Shown here: positions 8,838 through 16,446 of the stretch, piece by piece
Layout of the letters: every line of letters starts with the position of its first letter
How positions within the stretch are numbered: the stretch's first letter is position 1
From: Azonexaceae bacterium s22
Lineage (GTDB): Bacteria > Pseudomonadota > Gammaproteobacteria > Burkholderiales > Rhodocyclaceae
NCBI GenBank assembly: GCA_016617495.1
Contig: WYCU01000003.1
Location: 186,001 to 250,000, forward strand
Direction: 5' to 3'
DNA: 64,000 nt
Notes under the pieces: generated by a model
What the model was told of the DNA's origin: nothing
Seen by the model: only the letters and a program-made list of their open reading frames with translations
Databases searched by the model: none
Translations under genes and position numbers: made by a program

Positions 8838-8870
8838 AAAAAGGGCGCTGCCGCAAGGCGCGCCCTTTTT
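8838..8870 (+). terminator. Rho-independent terminator of the yceI operon
   Basis: 11-bp perfect stem (AAAAAGGGCGC with its complement) around an 11-nt loop, ending in TTTTT. The A-run on the 5' side makes it bidirectional, so it may also stop the convergent DUF465 transcript. Confidence 0.92.
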
Positions 8871-8891
8871 GCATTGCAGGAGCGGAAGCGA

Positions 8892-9113
8892 TCAGGCTTC
8901 GGCGGATGCCTTGCGCAGCACCTGATACAGCTGATCCTTGAGATGCAGCTTTTCCTTCTTGCAATTTTCGATTTCTTCGTGCGTACCGATTTCGATATGC
9001 GCTTCGAGATTCTTGATCTTCTGATCCAGCTCGTTGTGCTTGTCGAACAGGTTCTGGAAATGGCGATCGGACGTTTTGAGCTTGGTAATCAGATCACGAT
9101 ATTCGGGAAACAT
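8892..9113 (-). CDS. DUF465 (YdcH-like) small coiled-coil protein
   Basis: 73 residues, almost entirely alpha-helical and highly charged: FPEYRDLITKLKTSDRHFQ then FDKHNELDQKIKNLE then a Lys/Glu-rich end. This order is the DUF465/YdcH pattern. The start is preceded by AAGGAGG 4 nt upstream of the ATG. Single-gene unit; function unknown in the family. Confidence 0.9.
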   Translation of the reverse strand: MFPEYRDLITKLKTSDRHFQNLFDKHNELDQKIKNLEAHIEIGTHEEIENCKKEKLHLKDQLYQVLRKASAEA

Positions 9114-9206
9114 GGGGCCTCCTTGAAACGGGCTTTATTGCGGAAACATTCCGGCAACCATTTTACGCCGATGTCGGCTTGGCGTCTTGCAGGCGACTCC
9201 GGGGCG

Positions 9207-9245
9207 ATTGTCGCGGTCGACCCTTGAAAATTGCCCAAAACCGGC
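9207..9245 (+). repeat. Interspersed core/A-tract motif, copy 1
   Basis: Core ATTGTCGCGGTCGAC at 9207-9221, then CCTTGAAAATTGCCCAAAACC: A-rich tracts at the two expected places. Intergenic, between the DUF465 gene and the 3' end of yfiB. Confidence 0.85.
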
Positions 9246-9286
9246 GCGACGATTACACCGTCGCGCCAATGGGCAGCGGACGCCGC

Positions 9287-9799
9287 TTACTCCTCCAGGG
9301 CGACGATTGCCACCCGACGATTCTGCGCACGCCCCTCCGGCGTCAGGTTGCTCGCCAGCGGCCGCGACTCGCCCAGACCGCGCGCTGCCACTCCGGCCTT
9401 CGGCAAACCGGCCGCCACCAGCGCATCGGCCACCGCCGCCGCGCGCCGCTCGGACAATTTCTGGTTGGCGCTATCGCTGCCCTGTGCATCGGTATGCCCA
9501 TCCACGCGGACACGCAGAATTTCGACGGCAGCCAAACGCTTGCCGATACGCTCAACCATCTGCTGCGCCGCAGGCGTCAGCTTGTACTCGCCGGTCGAGA
9601 ACAACAGATTGTCGGCCGCAAGATATTCCCAACCTTCATCGGATTGCTTGAACCCGAGTTCCATCATTGCCGCGATTTGCTCAGGGGTAAAACCACCTTT
9701 CTTGGGCGGCGTACCACTGCAAGCAGCAAGCAGAAAGGTCAAAAAAACAGCCGTCAGCAATAAACAGGCACGCTGCAGCGGACCAGCAGAACGATTCAT
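9287..9799 (-). CDS. yfiB: OmpA-domain lipoprotein, YfiB-like
   Basis: 170 residues. Lipoprotein signal with lipobox LLAAC (C27), then a linker, then an OmpA/Pal peptidoglycan-binding domain (about 60-170) with VRVDGHTDAQGSDSANQKLSERRA and AQNRRVAI. As third gene after a YfiR-like and a YfiN-like gene, it fits YfiB, the outer-membrane lipoprotein that sequesters YfiR and so releases the cyclase YfiN. The spacing of 10 bp after yfiN indicates one transcript. The identification rests on gene order as well as domain, since OmpA domains are common. Confidence 0.85.
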   Translation of the reverse strand: MNRSAGPLQRACLLLTAVFLTFLLAACSGTPPKKGGFTPEQIAAMMELGFKQSDEGWEYLAADNLLFSTGEYKLTPAAQQMVERIGKRLAAVEILRVRVDGHTDAQGSDSANQKLSERRAAAVADALVAAGLPKAGVAARGLGESRPLASNLTPEGRAQNRRVAIVALEE

Positions 9800-9809
9800 C
9801 GTAAGTTCC

Positions 9810-11090
9810 TTAGTTGTGGTTATAAATAGGGAAAGTCATCGCCTCAGGCGCCAGCACATAGCTGCCTGGACGCGTCTTCTTCGCGCGGTACATCGCCATG
9901 TCCGCGCACTTGAGCAATTCGGTCGCATCGTCGGCATGATCGGGAAAAAACGCGACGCCGATGCTCAGCACCGACTGGCGGACGTGCCCTGACGGCAACT
10001 CCAGCGGCGCAGCCATGCGGCCCACAATGTTTTCTGCGACCGTGACCGCATGACCCGATTCACGAACGGGAGAAAGCAGCACCGCAAATTCATCGCCTCC
10101 GAGACGTGCCACCACATCCCCCTCGCGCAGCACACTGCGCAACCGTCCGGCGATGCCCTGCAACACCTGATCGCCAACCTCATGGCCCAATTGATCGTTC
10201 ACTTCCTTGAACTTGTCGCCATCCATGAAGAACAACGCCAGGCGCTCGCCATTGCGCCGCGCCCGCTCGATGCGCGAGTTCAGCTTCTGCTCGAACGCAT
10301 GACGGTTGTAGAGGCCGGTCAAGGGATCGTGATTGGCCTGATAAGTCAGCTTTTCATTTTCCAGTTGCAATTGCTCTTGCCAGGACTGCAATTCAGCGAG
10401 CAAGGCATTGAAGTCATCGCCCAGGCTATGCAGTTCTTCAATGGCCGCTGGCGGAATACGCCGGTGAAACGCCCGCTCGACGCGCGCTTCGTGCGCCACA
10501 GCCGCCAATTCTTCGAGCGGACGCACGATCTTGCGCCCCGCCCGCCGCGACATTTCGTAAGCCATGATCGTACTTGCTGCAAATGCCACCACACCGACCA
10601 GCAAGCTCATCAGGAGGAAACGCAGCATGACCTCGCCGTAGCCCCGCAAGCGAATCTCGGCAATTTGCTTTTTGCCCTTGAACATCGGCACCACCATCGG
10701 CTGCGGCAAAATGCCGGAGACGATCCATTGCGCCGCCGTCAGGTCCACCGGCCCGCGGTGCCGCTCCCACGCTGCGATTACCTGCCCTGCAGGCGACACC
10801 AAGTGAATTGCCGTCAGCCCGTTGGCCGAGCCGATTTTCGCCAAAGCCTCTTCGGCGGCCTCGCGATCGCCAAAAACCACCGCGGCTTCAACCGTATCGG
10901 CGACCGACTGCCCAACCAACTCCAGGTTGTTGATCATGTACATGCGCAGCAAGACAATGCCGATCATCACATTGGCGAGCCCCGCCAACAGCACTGCGGT
11001 AAGCACTGCCCGCAAGGTGGCGCGATTCAGCACTGCCAGCAATGTCCGACGCCCGTTTTTCGGCAGGGCCGCATTTTTCCGGGAGATCAT
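9810..11090 (-). CDS. yfiN: Membrane diguanylate cyclase YfiN/DgcN-like
   Basis: 426 residues. TM1 near residues 30-52, a periplasmic sensor (about 53-150, CHASE8-like), TM2 (about 158-180), HAMP-type linker, then a GGDEF domain (about 255-415). Active-site GGDEF is intact in VVARLGGDEFAVLL, and the product-inhibition I-site RxxD (REGD) lies exactly five residues before it. It makes c-di-GMP at the inner membrane. Its ATG overlaps the stop of yfiR (ATGA), and yfiB follows, giving the YfiR-repressor / YfiN-cyclase / YfiB-activator module known from Pseudomonas and E. coli. Confidence 0.92.
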   Translation of the reverse strand: MISRKNAALPKNGRRTLLAVLNRATLRAVLTAVLLAGLANVMIGIVLLRMYMINNLELVGQSVADTVEAAVVFGDREAAEEALAKIGSANGLTAIHLVSPAGQVIAAWERHRGPVDLTAAQWIVSGILPQPMVVPMFKGKKQIAEIRLRGYGEVMLRFLLMSLLVGVVAFAASTIMAYEMSRRAGRKIVRPLEELAAVAHEARVERAFHRRIPPAAIEELHSLGDDFNALLAELQSWQEQLQLENEKLTYQANHDPLTGLYNRHAFEQKLNSRIERARRNGERLALFFMDGDKFKEVNDQLGHEVGDQVLQGIAGRLRSVLREGDVVARLGGDEFAVLLSPVRESGHAVTVAENIVGRMAAPLELPSGHVRQSVLSIGVAFFPDHADDATELLKCADMAMYRAKKTRPGSYVLAPEAMTFPIYNHN

Positions 11091-11701
11091 TCGCCCCCCT
11101 TCTTACGACCAAACAGCTTCAGCACGTTCGCATTCACTTTGACGCCAGCCCGCGAAACGGCATCAAGGTTGAGCAACATACCGACGTTGTCCCCCTTCAC
11201 CGCCAGACAAAACATCAGCGATCCCGAGCAGTCCTCTTCCTCGCCTATCGTCAGTACCGGTTTCCCCTGCCAGAGTTTGAGAATGCTCTCCCCGCGCTCA
11301 CGCGACATCGACCCCAGGTAGAGCACCTCGCAATCGTCACTTGGCGGCTCGAATTCGGGGTAGAGACGGAATAGCAAGCGGTAACCCCCCTGCCCCTCGA
11401 TCCCCTGTTCCTGGAGCAACGCCGTATGCTGCCGATTTCCCACAATACAGATGCGATAGGCATCATGGGCCACTGGCCAGCGGGTGTACCCGATCAGCGC
11501 CAGTACGCGTTGGGCAATGGCTCGCTGGATCCCAGCCTCGGGCGAAATGGGGGACGCGTTACCCGAGGCCGCATGAGCGACAGGGGTGAGCCCGAATCCC
11601 AAGGTGGAGAGATACAGCCAAGCCAGGAAGAAAACATGCCGCCAAGGGCGAAAATGGCCCAGTCGCCTCGAGAATATCGCGATGAACGGACAGAAATGCA
11701 T
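11087..11701 (-). CDS. yfiR: YfiR family periplasmic repressor (DUF4154)
   Basis: About 204 residues from the ATG at 11701 (a TTG at 11707 is also possible). N-terminal hydrophobic segment ending near PVAHAAS is a long signal sequence. The DUF4154 domain shows RYCIVGN-like YRICIVGNRQ, CEVLYLGSMS, PVLTIGEEEDCSGSLMFC and the C-terminal NLDAVSRAGVKVNANVLKL pattern. Four cysteines in the mature part could form the disulfides described for YfiR redox sensing. It would repress YfiN from the periplasm. First gene of the yfiRNB operon. Confidence 0.87.
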   Translation of the reverse strand: MHFCPFIAIFSRRLGHFRPWRHVFFLAWLYLSTLGFGLTPVAHAASGNASPISPEAGIQRAIAQRVLALIGYTRWPVAHDAYRICIVGNRQHTALLQEQGIEGQGGYRLLFRLYPEFEPPSDDCEVLYLGSMSRERGESILKLWQGKPVLTIGEEEDCSGSLMFCLAVKGDNVGMLLNLDAVSRAGVKVNANVLKLFGRKKGGE

Positions 11702-11780
11702 CGGCAAGGCGTTTCAGGAACAAAGGAGTGATCTATGCATTAAGCCATAGATTGCGCCGAAAAACCACGGCGGACAGCAG

Positions 11781-11810
11781 AAAAGAAAAAAGCACTTCAA
11801 CGAAGTGCTT
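11781..11810 (-). terminator. Intrinsic terminator downstream of tRNA-Arg
   Basis: 9-bp stem AAGCACTTC / GAAGTGCTT with a 3-nt loop. Read on the minus strand it is followed by TTTTTTCTTTT. It lies 14 bp past the tRNA 3' end in the tRNA direction. Confidence 0.9.
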
Positions 11811-11824
11811 TGATCTTGTCTGAA

Positions 11825-11901
11825 TGGCGCGCCCGGAGCGATTCGAACGCCCGACCCCTTGGTTCGTAGCCAAGTACTCTATCCAACTGAGCTACGGGCG
11901 C
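11825..11901 (-). tRNA. tRNA-Arg (anticodon ACG)
   Basis: Minus-strand cloverleaf: acceptor GCGCCCG/CGGGCGC, D-arm with AGCTCAGTTGGATAGAGT, anticodon stem CTTGG/CCAAG with loop CTACGAA (anticodon ACG), T-arm GTTCGAATC, discriminator G, and the CCA end encoded in the DNA (11825-11827). ACG is deaminated to ICG and reads CGU/CGC/CGA. Confidence 0.97.
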
Positions 11902-11978
11902 GCTGTCAGAGCCGCGCATTATACGGACGTTCGCGTAGAATGCAAGAGGTAATTTAAAAATTGTGAGATTTCCCTGCC

Positions 11979-12245
11979 ATGGACAAAATTCCGGTCCGGA
12001 TGCCCAAGTATCCAGAATGCTGGGAAAGCTGCGGTTCTTGTGCCAGCGGCAAGGTTTTCATCCTGGAATTACTGGTCAAGGTGGGCGACGTTCTCGAGCG
12101 GGACGAGAACCTCCTGACGCTGGAAACCGGCAAGGTGGCGCTGGATATTCCGACGCCGCAAGCCGGCCGCGTGGTCGCGATTCATGTCACAGAGGGCGAT
12201 ACAGTCGATGAAGGCGAACTCCTGGTAACCCTGGAAGCCATTTAA
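11979..12245 (+). CDS. Stand-alone lipoyl/biotinyl-domain protein with an N-terminal CX3CX2C
   Basis: 88 residues, consisting of little more than one lipoyl domain. The modifiable Lys is K52 in LETGKVALDI, at the usual hairpin tip (E(S/T)DKA in E2 proteins), and the tail GDTVDEGELLVTLEAI matches the family. Unusually, the first strand is replaced by PECWESCGSCASGK, giving C14, C18 and C21 in a CX3CX2C spacing. No E1/E2/E3, carboxylase or lipoate ligase gene is near, so it is an orphan carrier domain. It is divergent from the tRNA and convergent with the BON gene. Confidence 0.82.
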   Translation: MDKIPVRMPKYPECWESCGSCASGKVFILELLVKVGDVLERDENLLTLETGKVALDIPTPQAGRVVAIHVTEGDTVDEGELLVTLEAI

Positions 12246-12281
12246 GTAGCGTTGCCCAGGCGCGCTGTATCCCCTCTGCCA

Positions 12282-12623
12282 TTACTTTGGGTCGGCGGTC
12301 TCCAGATCGGCACGCACTTCGCGAACCCCCTTTATGCCGGAGACCAGATTCAATGCGCGGAATTTCGCCGGCTCATCCGGTACCCGACCGCTCAAGGCCA
12401 CGACCCCGTCGTGCGTACGTACTTGAAAGCGACTGCCCGCCAGGCCGATGTCGGTACGCAATAGCAGTTCGACACGTTCGTTGAGCGGATCATCGCTCGC
12501 CGTCGCCGTGCCTCCGAGCGTACGCGAATCGAAAACGAAGGCCGAAAAGCCGATGGCGGCAAACAAGAGCGCGCCCAAAAGAAAAATCGTCGCAAGCGAC
12601 TTTCGGAACCATAAATCTGACAT
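12282..12623 (-). CDS. BON-domain envelope protein, predicted GlrR/sigma-54 target
   Basis: 113 residues from the ATG at 12623, which has GGGGAGG six nt upstream; the longer frame to 12671 reads into the promoter and is rejected. One N-terminal membrane helix (about 8-30) acts as anchor or uncleaved signal, followed by a single BON domain (NERVELLLRTDIGLAG ... VVALSGRVPDEP ... GVREVRADLE), as in OsmY, thought to bind membranes. It carries a predicted sigma-54 promoter and a GlrR-like palindrome upstream and lies just downstream of glrR, so it is a likely envelope-stress target of that system. Confidence 0.85.
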   Translation of the reverse strand: MSDLWFRKSLATIFLLGALLFAAIGFSAFVFDSRTLGGTATASDDPLNERVELLLRTDIGLAGSRFQVRTHDGVVALSGRVPDEPAKFRALNLVSGIKGVREVRADLETADPK

Positions 12624-12660
12624 AGAGCCTCCCCAGTGTGGTGGAACGTCCACTACCCTT

Positions 12661-12675
12661 GCGAAGTCCATGCCA
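12661..12675 (-). promoter_or_regulatory. Predicted sigma-54 promoter of the BON gene
   Basis: Minus strand TGGCAT-GGACT-TCGC(A), with the invariant GG and GC at the correct 10-nt separation (consensus TGGCAC-N5-TTGC). It ends about 38 nt before the BON start codon. Confidence 0.7.
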
Positions 12676-12737
12676 GAATTTTTTATTGTTTTAAATCAGT
12701 TTGATAGCAACAAAAATTACACAAGCACCGTGAAATC

Positions 12738-12755
12738 AGTCGCCATTTGGCGACA
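12738..12755. promoter_or_regulatory. GlrR-like binding palindrome upstream of the BON gene
   Basis: AGTC-N10-GACA with the extended palindrome GTCGCCATTTGGCGAC inside it; one mismatch to the TGTC-N10-GACA site described for E. coli GlrR. It is centred about 84 bp upstream of the -12 element of the sigma-54 promoter, a normal distance for an enhancer-binding protein, and shares GTCGCCATTT with the second site at 16300. Confidence 0.65.
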
Positions 12756-12759
12756 CCCT

Positions 12760-14154
12760 TCAGGTGTCGGCGCCGCTATCGCCGGCCATCCGGAACATGG
12801 CGGGAGACAACCCGTGTTTTTGCAATAGCCGGTAGAACTCGGTCCGATTGCGGTCGGCGATACGGGCCGCATCGGCAACGTTGCCATCCGTCAGCTTGAG
12901 CAACTGAATCAGGTAGTTACGCTCAAAACGCTGCTTCGCCTCGCTGTAACTCAGCGCCTCCATCGCCGGAATGCGCAGTGCGCGCTGCACCAGCGCCAAG
13001 GGAATCAGCGGTGTCGAAGTCAGGGCACAGCACTGCTCCACGACGTTATAGAGTTGGCGGACATTCCCGGGCCAGGCCGCCGTGGCCAGCACCTCCTGCG
13101 CATCCGGCGCAAATCCGGTAATCGGCTTGCCGTATTTGTCGGCGACCTGCTGTACGAAATGGGCAGCAAGCAAGGGGATATCCTCGCGCCGCTCGTCGAG
13201 GCGCGGCAGAGTCAGGGAAACGACATCGAGCCGGTAATACAGGTCCTCGCGGAAGTGCCCCGCCGCCATGGCCGCATCGAGATCGCGGTGTGTCGCCGAC
13301 AACAAACGGACATCGATCGGTTCGGCACGTGTCGCGCCAAGCGGTCGAACCGCGCGCTCCTGCAGTACGCGCAGGAGCTTGACCTGCAGGGCCAAGGGCA
13401 TGTCGCCAATTTCATCGAGGAACAGGGTGCCCCCGCTGGCGGCCTGGAAGAGACCCGGACGCGCCGTTGCCGCACCGGTAAACGCGCCCTTGAGATGGCC
13501 GAACAGTTCGGATTCCAGCAACTGCTCGGGAATGGCCCCGCAATTGATCGCCACGAAAGGCCCCGAGGCCCGCACGCTGGCGCGGTGGATGGCACGCGCC
13601 AACACCTCCTTGCCGGTGCCGCTCTCGCCCCGGATCAGAACGCTGGCATCGGATGCCGCCACCATGCGCGCCTCAGCCATCAGTTCGGCCATCCGCGTAC
13701 TGCGAAATACGATACCCGCCAGCCAGCCGGTATCGGCCATGCCTGACGACGCACCGCTGGCGACGTTGTCTGTCGCCGTGGGCGCGGACAACAATAGCGC
13801 CTGGTCGATCTTGGCCAGAAGCACCTGGCTGTCGAAGGGCTTGGTGAGATAACCGAACACCCCTTGCGATGTGGCCTGTACGGCATCGGGAATGGTGCCG
13901 TGCGCGGTGAGCAGGATCACCGGCAGGGTCGGGCGGGTATTCCTGATTTCCTCGAAGAGCGACAGACCGTCCCGCCCCGGCAGACGAACATCGCTGACGA
14001 CCACGCGCGGCGGGTCGACGGCAATGTTCGCCAGGGCCGCCTCGGCGGAATCGGCGGTGGAAATCCGGAAACCGCGGGCGCGTAAACGCATGCTCAACAG
14101 GCGCAGGATATCCTCATCGTCATCGACGATCAGGATGTGTGCTGCGGTATTCAT
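12760..14154 (-). CDS. glrR: Sigma-54-dependent response regulator GlrR (QseF)
   Basis: 464 residues: receiver domain (1-120, phospho-acceptor Asp in VVVSDVRLPG), AAA+ domain (about 145-375) with Walker A GESGTGKE, the sigma-54-contacting GAFTGA, and Walker B GTLFLDEIGD, then a Fis-type HTH (about 415-450, LKLTDGNVADAARIADRNRTEFYRLL without the run being fully conserved). All key motifs are intact, so it should act as a phosphorylation-controlled bacterial enhancer-binding protein. It overlaps the qseG-like gene by 4 nt. Candidate binding sites lie on both sides of the operon. Confidence 0.93.
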   Translation of the reverse strand: MNTAAHILIVDDDEDILRLLSMRLRARGFRISTADSAEAALANIAVDPPRVVVSDVRLPGRDGLSLFEEIRNTRPTLPVILLTAHGTIPDAVQATSQGVFGYLTKPFDSQVLLAKIDQALLLSAPTATDNVASGASSGMADTGWLAGIVFRSTRMAELMAEARMVAASDASVLIRGESGTGKEVLARAIHRASVRASGPFVAINCGAIPEQLLESELFGHLKGAFTGAATARPGLFQAASGGTLFLDEIGDMPLALQVKLLRVLQERAVRPLGATRAEPIDVRLLSATHRDLDAAMAAGHFREDLYYRLDVVSLTLPRLDERREDIPLLAAHFVQQVADKYGKPITGFAPDAQEVLATAAWPGNVRQLYNVVEQCCALTSTPLIPLALVQRALRIPAMEALSYSEAKQRFERNYLIQLLKLTDGNVADAARIADRNRTEFYRLLQKHGLSPAMFRMAGDSGADT

Positions 14155-14711
14155 CGGGTGACGCCACTCCCGGGGCGCGTGGCGCGCGGACGTTGCGGCA
14201 AGGTGCGCTCGATGTCAGCCAGACCGTCGATTTTCTCCTGAAGCTCGGCTGACTTGCGTTGGCTTTCCTTGAGCATCTGCCCCTGCTTTTCCAGCTGCCC
14301 CTCAAGGCGCAGGCGCTCACCGTAGTTGTCCGCCAGCAGGCGAGCCAAAGGCTGCAATGAGATTGCGGCCGGCTCCGGCGATTTAAGCAAACCGTCGAGC
14401 AAAGCCGCCGCCTTGGGCAGGTCTGTCGGCGCCTTGGGATGCCCGAGCAGCATGGCCAGCCGCAATTGCCCGGCTGGCGAGCTTGCCCCGGCAAGGGCGG
14501 TGCGCTCGCGCGCCAATTGCGCTGGCGTCATGCGATTGAGCATCTGGTAGTAATTCAGGGCCGCCATGGCTGGAGACACTTCCTCGGCCATGACTACGGA
14601 AGCGGCCGTTGCGGCCCCGTTTTGCGGTTCGCTGGCGCAGCCGCTCAGCAATAACGCGAGAAAACACGCCGACCAGCCGGTCGTGCGCGCAAGGGAAAGA
14701 TCAAGCCACAT
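14151..14711 (-). CDS. qseG: QseG-like outer-membrane lipoprotein
   Basis: 186 residues from the ATG at 14711. Lipobox LLLSGC (C25) followed by a low-complexity linker, a helical body (about 55-130) and a coiled-coil C-terminus rich in Glu, Gln and Lys (about 130-175). Its start overlaps the end of the histidine kinase and its stop overlaps glrR. In E. coli the small lipoprotein QseG occupies this same position between qseE/glrK and qseF/glrR and interacts with the kinase. The assignment relies mainly on this synteny. Confidence 0.75.
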   Translation of the reverse strand: MWLDLSLARTTGWSACFLALLLSGCASEPQNGAATAASVVMAEEVSPAMAALNYYQMLNRMTPAQLARERTALAGASSPAGQLRLAMLLGHPKAPTDLPKAAALLDGLLKSPEPAAISLQPLARLLADNYGERLRLEGQLEKQGQMLKESQRKSAELQEKIDGLADIERTLPQRPRATRPGSGVTR

Positions 14712-16104
14712 TCGGAATTTCCACACGAAAATGCGCACCGGCGGTTCCCGGTTGCAAACGAACTTCGCCACCCAGTACGCGCACCAACTCGCGTACGATT
14801 GAAAGCCCCACGCCACTGCCCTGCCGGACCACCGGCGCCTTGCGCCGGCCCTGCACAAAGGGCTCAAAGATACATTCAGTATCTTCGGCGGCAACGCCCG
14901 GCCCCTGATCAATGACATCAATGCGCAACGCGCCACCGTCCAATTGGGCATCCAGCGTCACCACGCCGCCATCCGGACTGAAATCGATGGCATTGGAGAG
15001 CAGATTGTCGATTACCACGGCGAGCTTTTCGTCATCCACGGCCACGGTATCCGGCGTCGATTGGATGCGCAGTTCGACGTGCCGGGCCTGGGCATGCAAT
15101 TCCCGACGGTGCGCCACGTTCTCGAAAAATTGCTTCAGGGCGACGCTGCGCCGCTGCGGGCGGCTGCTTTCGAAGGCGGCCGCATTGAGCGTCAGCAGGC
15201 CTTCGATCTGGTGCTGCAAACCGATCACGTTGTGCTGCAGAATATCCACGACCTCACTCTGCGCCCGCGTCAGCGTCCCCGGCACCTCTTCGCGCAACAG
15301 GGCCACGCCTTCGCGCAACGCGGTCAAGGGCGTTTTGAGTTCATGGGACACATGGCGCAAGGTGCGTTCGCGGTCCGCCTCCAGTTCGGCAAGGCGCTGG
15401 CGCAGCCAATCGAGTTGCCGGCCCAACTGGCGAAAATCGGCCGGACCGCCAACGCGCACCGGTTCGTCGAATTTTTTCTCGCCGAGTCGCGCGATACCCT
15501 GTTCCAGATGCCGCATCGGGCGCACCAGCCACCATCCGACGGCGATCACGACCAGCAAGGCGCCGCCAAGTGCGCCGGCAATCTGCACCCCCAGGCGCAT
15601 CCGGTTCGCCTCCAGCGCATCGAGCAACTGGCTGTTATTGGCTTCGATCCAGTGCGTGCCCGCCGCCTTGAGCAACCCGTTCAGATCCGCCAGACGCGCC
15701 ATGGTGCCGGCCAAGGCTTCCTTGCCCGCGCCTTCGTCGAGGCCGCGGCGCAAGGTATCCGCCTGCTGACGCCATTCACCGAGCAGCGACTTGAGCGGTT
15801 TGGCCGAGAGGGCATCGAGCCGGTCGACCACGGCCAGGGCCTGACCGAGATTTTCATCGAAGCGCAGACGCACCGTTTCATCCTGCAGGACAAGATACTG
15901 ACGGGCGCTGCGCTCCAGATCGACCGCGCGCTCGCCCAGCTCCTGGATCGAGGCGCTGACCACCAGGGCCAGATCGCCATTACGCCGACTTTGATCGACA
16001 AATTGCTCGACAACCAGCCAGCTCCGGAAAGCTGCGCCGCCAAGCAATACAACGATCATTACAAAACCGGCCAACAAGGCCGTACGAAACGAGAGGCGAA
16101 ACAT
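14701..16104 (-). CDS. glrK: Sensor histidine kinase GlrK (QseE)
   Basis: About 467 residues from the ATG at 16104 (MFRLSFRTALL). TM1 about 8-30, periplasmic sensor about 31-165, TM2 about 168-190, HAMP, HisKA with phospho-acceptor His in LRHVSHELKTPL, and an HATPase with N, G1 and G2 boxes (NLLSNAIDFS, DQGPGVA, GSGVGLSI). An in-frame GTG at 16161 would add 19 residues encoded almost entirely by a copy of the interspersed motif. I consider the shorter form more natural because it starts just before TM1, but neither start has a good ribosome site. Confidence 0.9.
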   Translation of the reverse strand: MFRLSFRTALLAGFVMIVVLLGGAAFRSWLVVEQFVDQSRRNGDLALVVSASIQELGERAVDLERSARQYLVLQDETVRLRFDENLGQALAVVDRLDALSAKPLKSLLGEWRQQADTLRRGLDEGAGKEALAGTMARLADLNGLLKAAGTHWIEANNSQLLDALEANRMRLGVQIAGALGGALLVVIAVGWWLVRPMRHLEQGIARLGEKKFDEPVRVGGPADFRQLGRQLDWLRQRLAELEADRERTLRHVSHELKTPLTALREGVALLREEVPGTLTRAQSEVVDILQHNVIGLQHQIEGLLTLNAAAFESSRPQRRSVALKQFFENVAHRRELHAQARHVELRIQSTPDTVAVDDEKLAVVIDNLLSNAIDFSPDGGVVTLDAQLDGGALRIDVIDQGPGVAAEDTECIFEPFVQGRRKAPVVRQGSGVGLSIVRELVRVLGGEVRLQPGTAGAHFRVEIPNVA

Positions 16105-16107
16105 GAA

Positions 16108-16146
16108 CTCGATTTTTGCCAAAAATTCAGGGTTGACCGCGACAAT
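16108..16146 (-). repeat. Interspersed core/A-tract motif, copy 2
   Basis: Minus strand: core ATTGTCGCGGTCAAC (16146-16132), then CCTGAATTTTTGGCAAAAATC. It ends 3 bp before the glrK ATG and has the same orientation as the gene, so it forms the immediate leader of glrK or, if the GTG at 16161 is used, its first codons. Confidence 0.85.
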
Positions 16147-16299
16147 TGCCGGCGAAGCCACTCGCCTTTGGCCTCACCCGCCCATTGGCCGGGAGCCCCA
16201 AAAACCTGCTGGAAAATCAGCCGGTTGGCTGCATGTCGTGATAATGCGACAAGCGTAACCCATGGCGGGGCATAGCGATCAGGCGATCCGAAAAAAACC

Positions 16300-16317
16300 T
16301 GTCGCCATTTCACGACA
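16300..16317. promoter_or_regulatory. GlrR binding palindrome upstream of the bactofilin gene
   Basis: Exact TGTC-N10-GACA (TGTCGCCATTTCACGACA), the site reported for E. coli GlrR at glmY. It lies about 96 bp upstream of the -12 element of the sigma-54 promoter at 16392, and between the divergent glrK and bactofilin genes. Confidence 0.75.
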
Positions 16318-16391
16318 GCGGGCATCCAAAGATTCCAGAACTTTCTCCAGAGAATTTTTTATCACACTGATTTTTATGAAATTTTTCAGCA

Positions 16392-16406
16392 TGGCACACA
16401 AATCGC
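16392..16406 (+). promoter_or_regulatory. Predicted sigma-54 promoter of the bactofilin gene
   Basis: TGGCAC-ACAAA-TCGC(A): perfect -24 box, GC at the right spacing for -12. Ends 40 nt before the bactofilin ATG. The -12 half TCGCA is the same variant as in the BON promoter at 12661. Confidence 0.75.
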
Positions 16407-16446
16407 AATGCCATTGGCGATCATTCATCACCACTAAGGATGCGCC

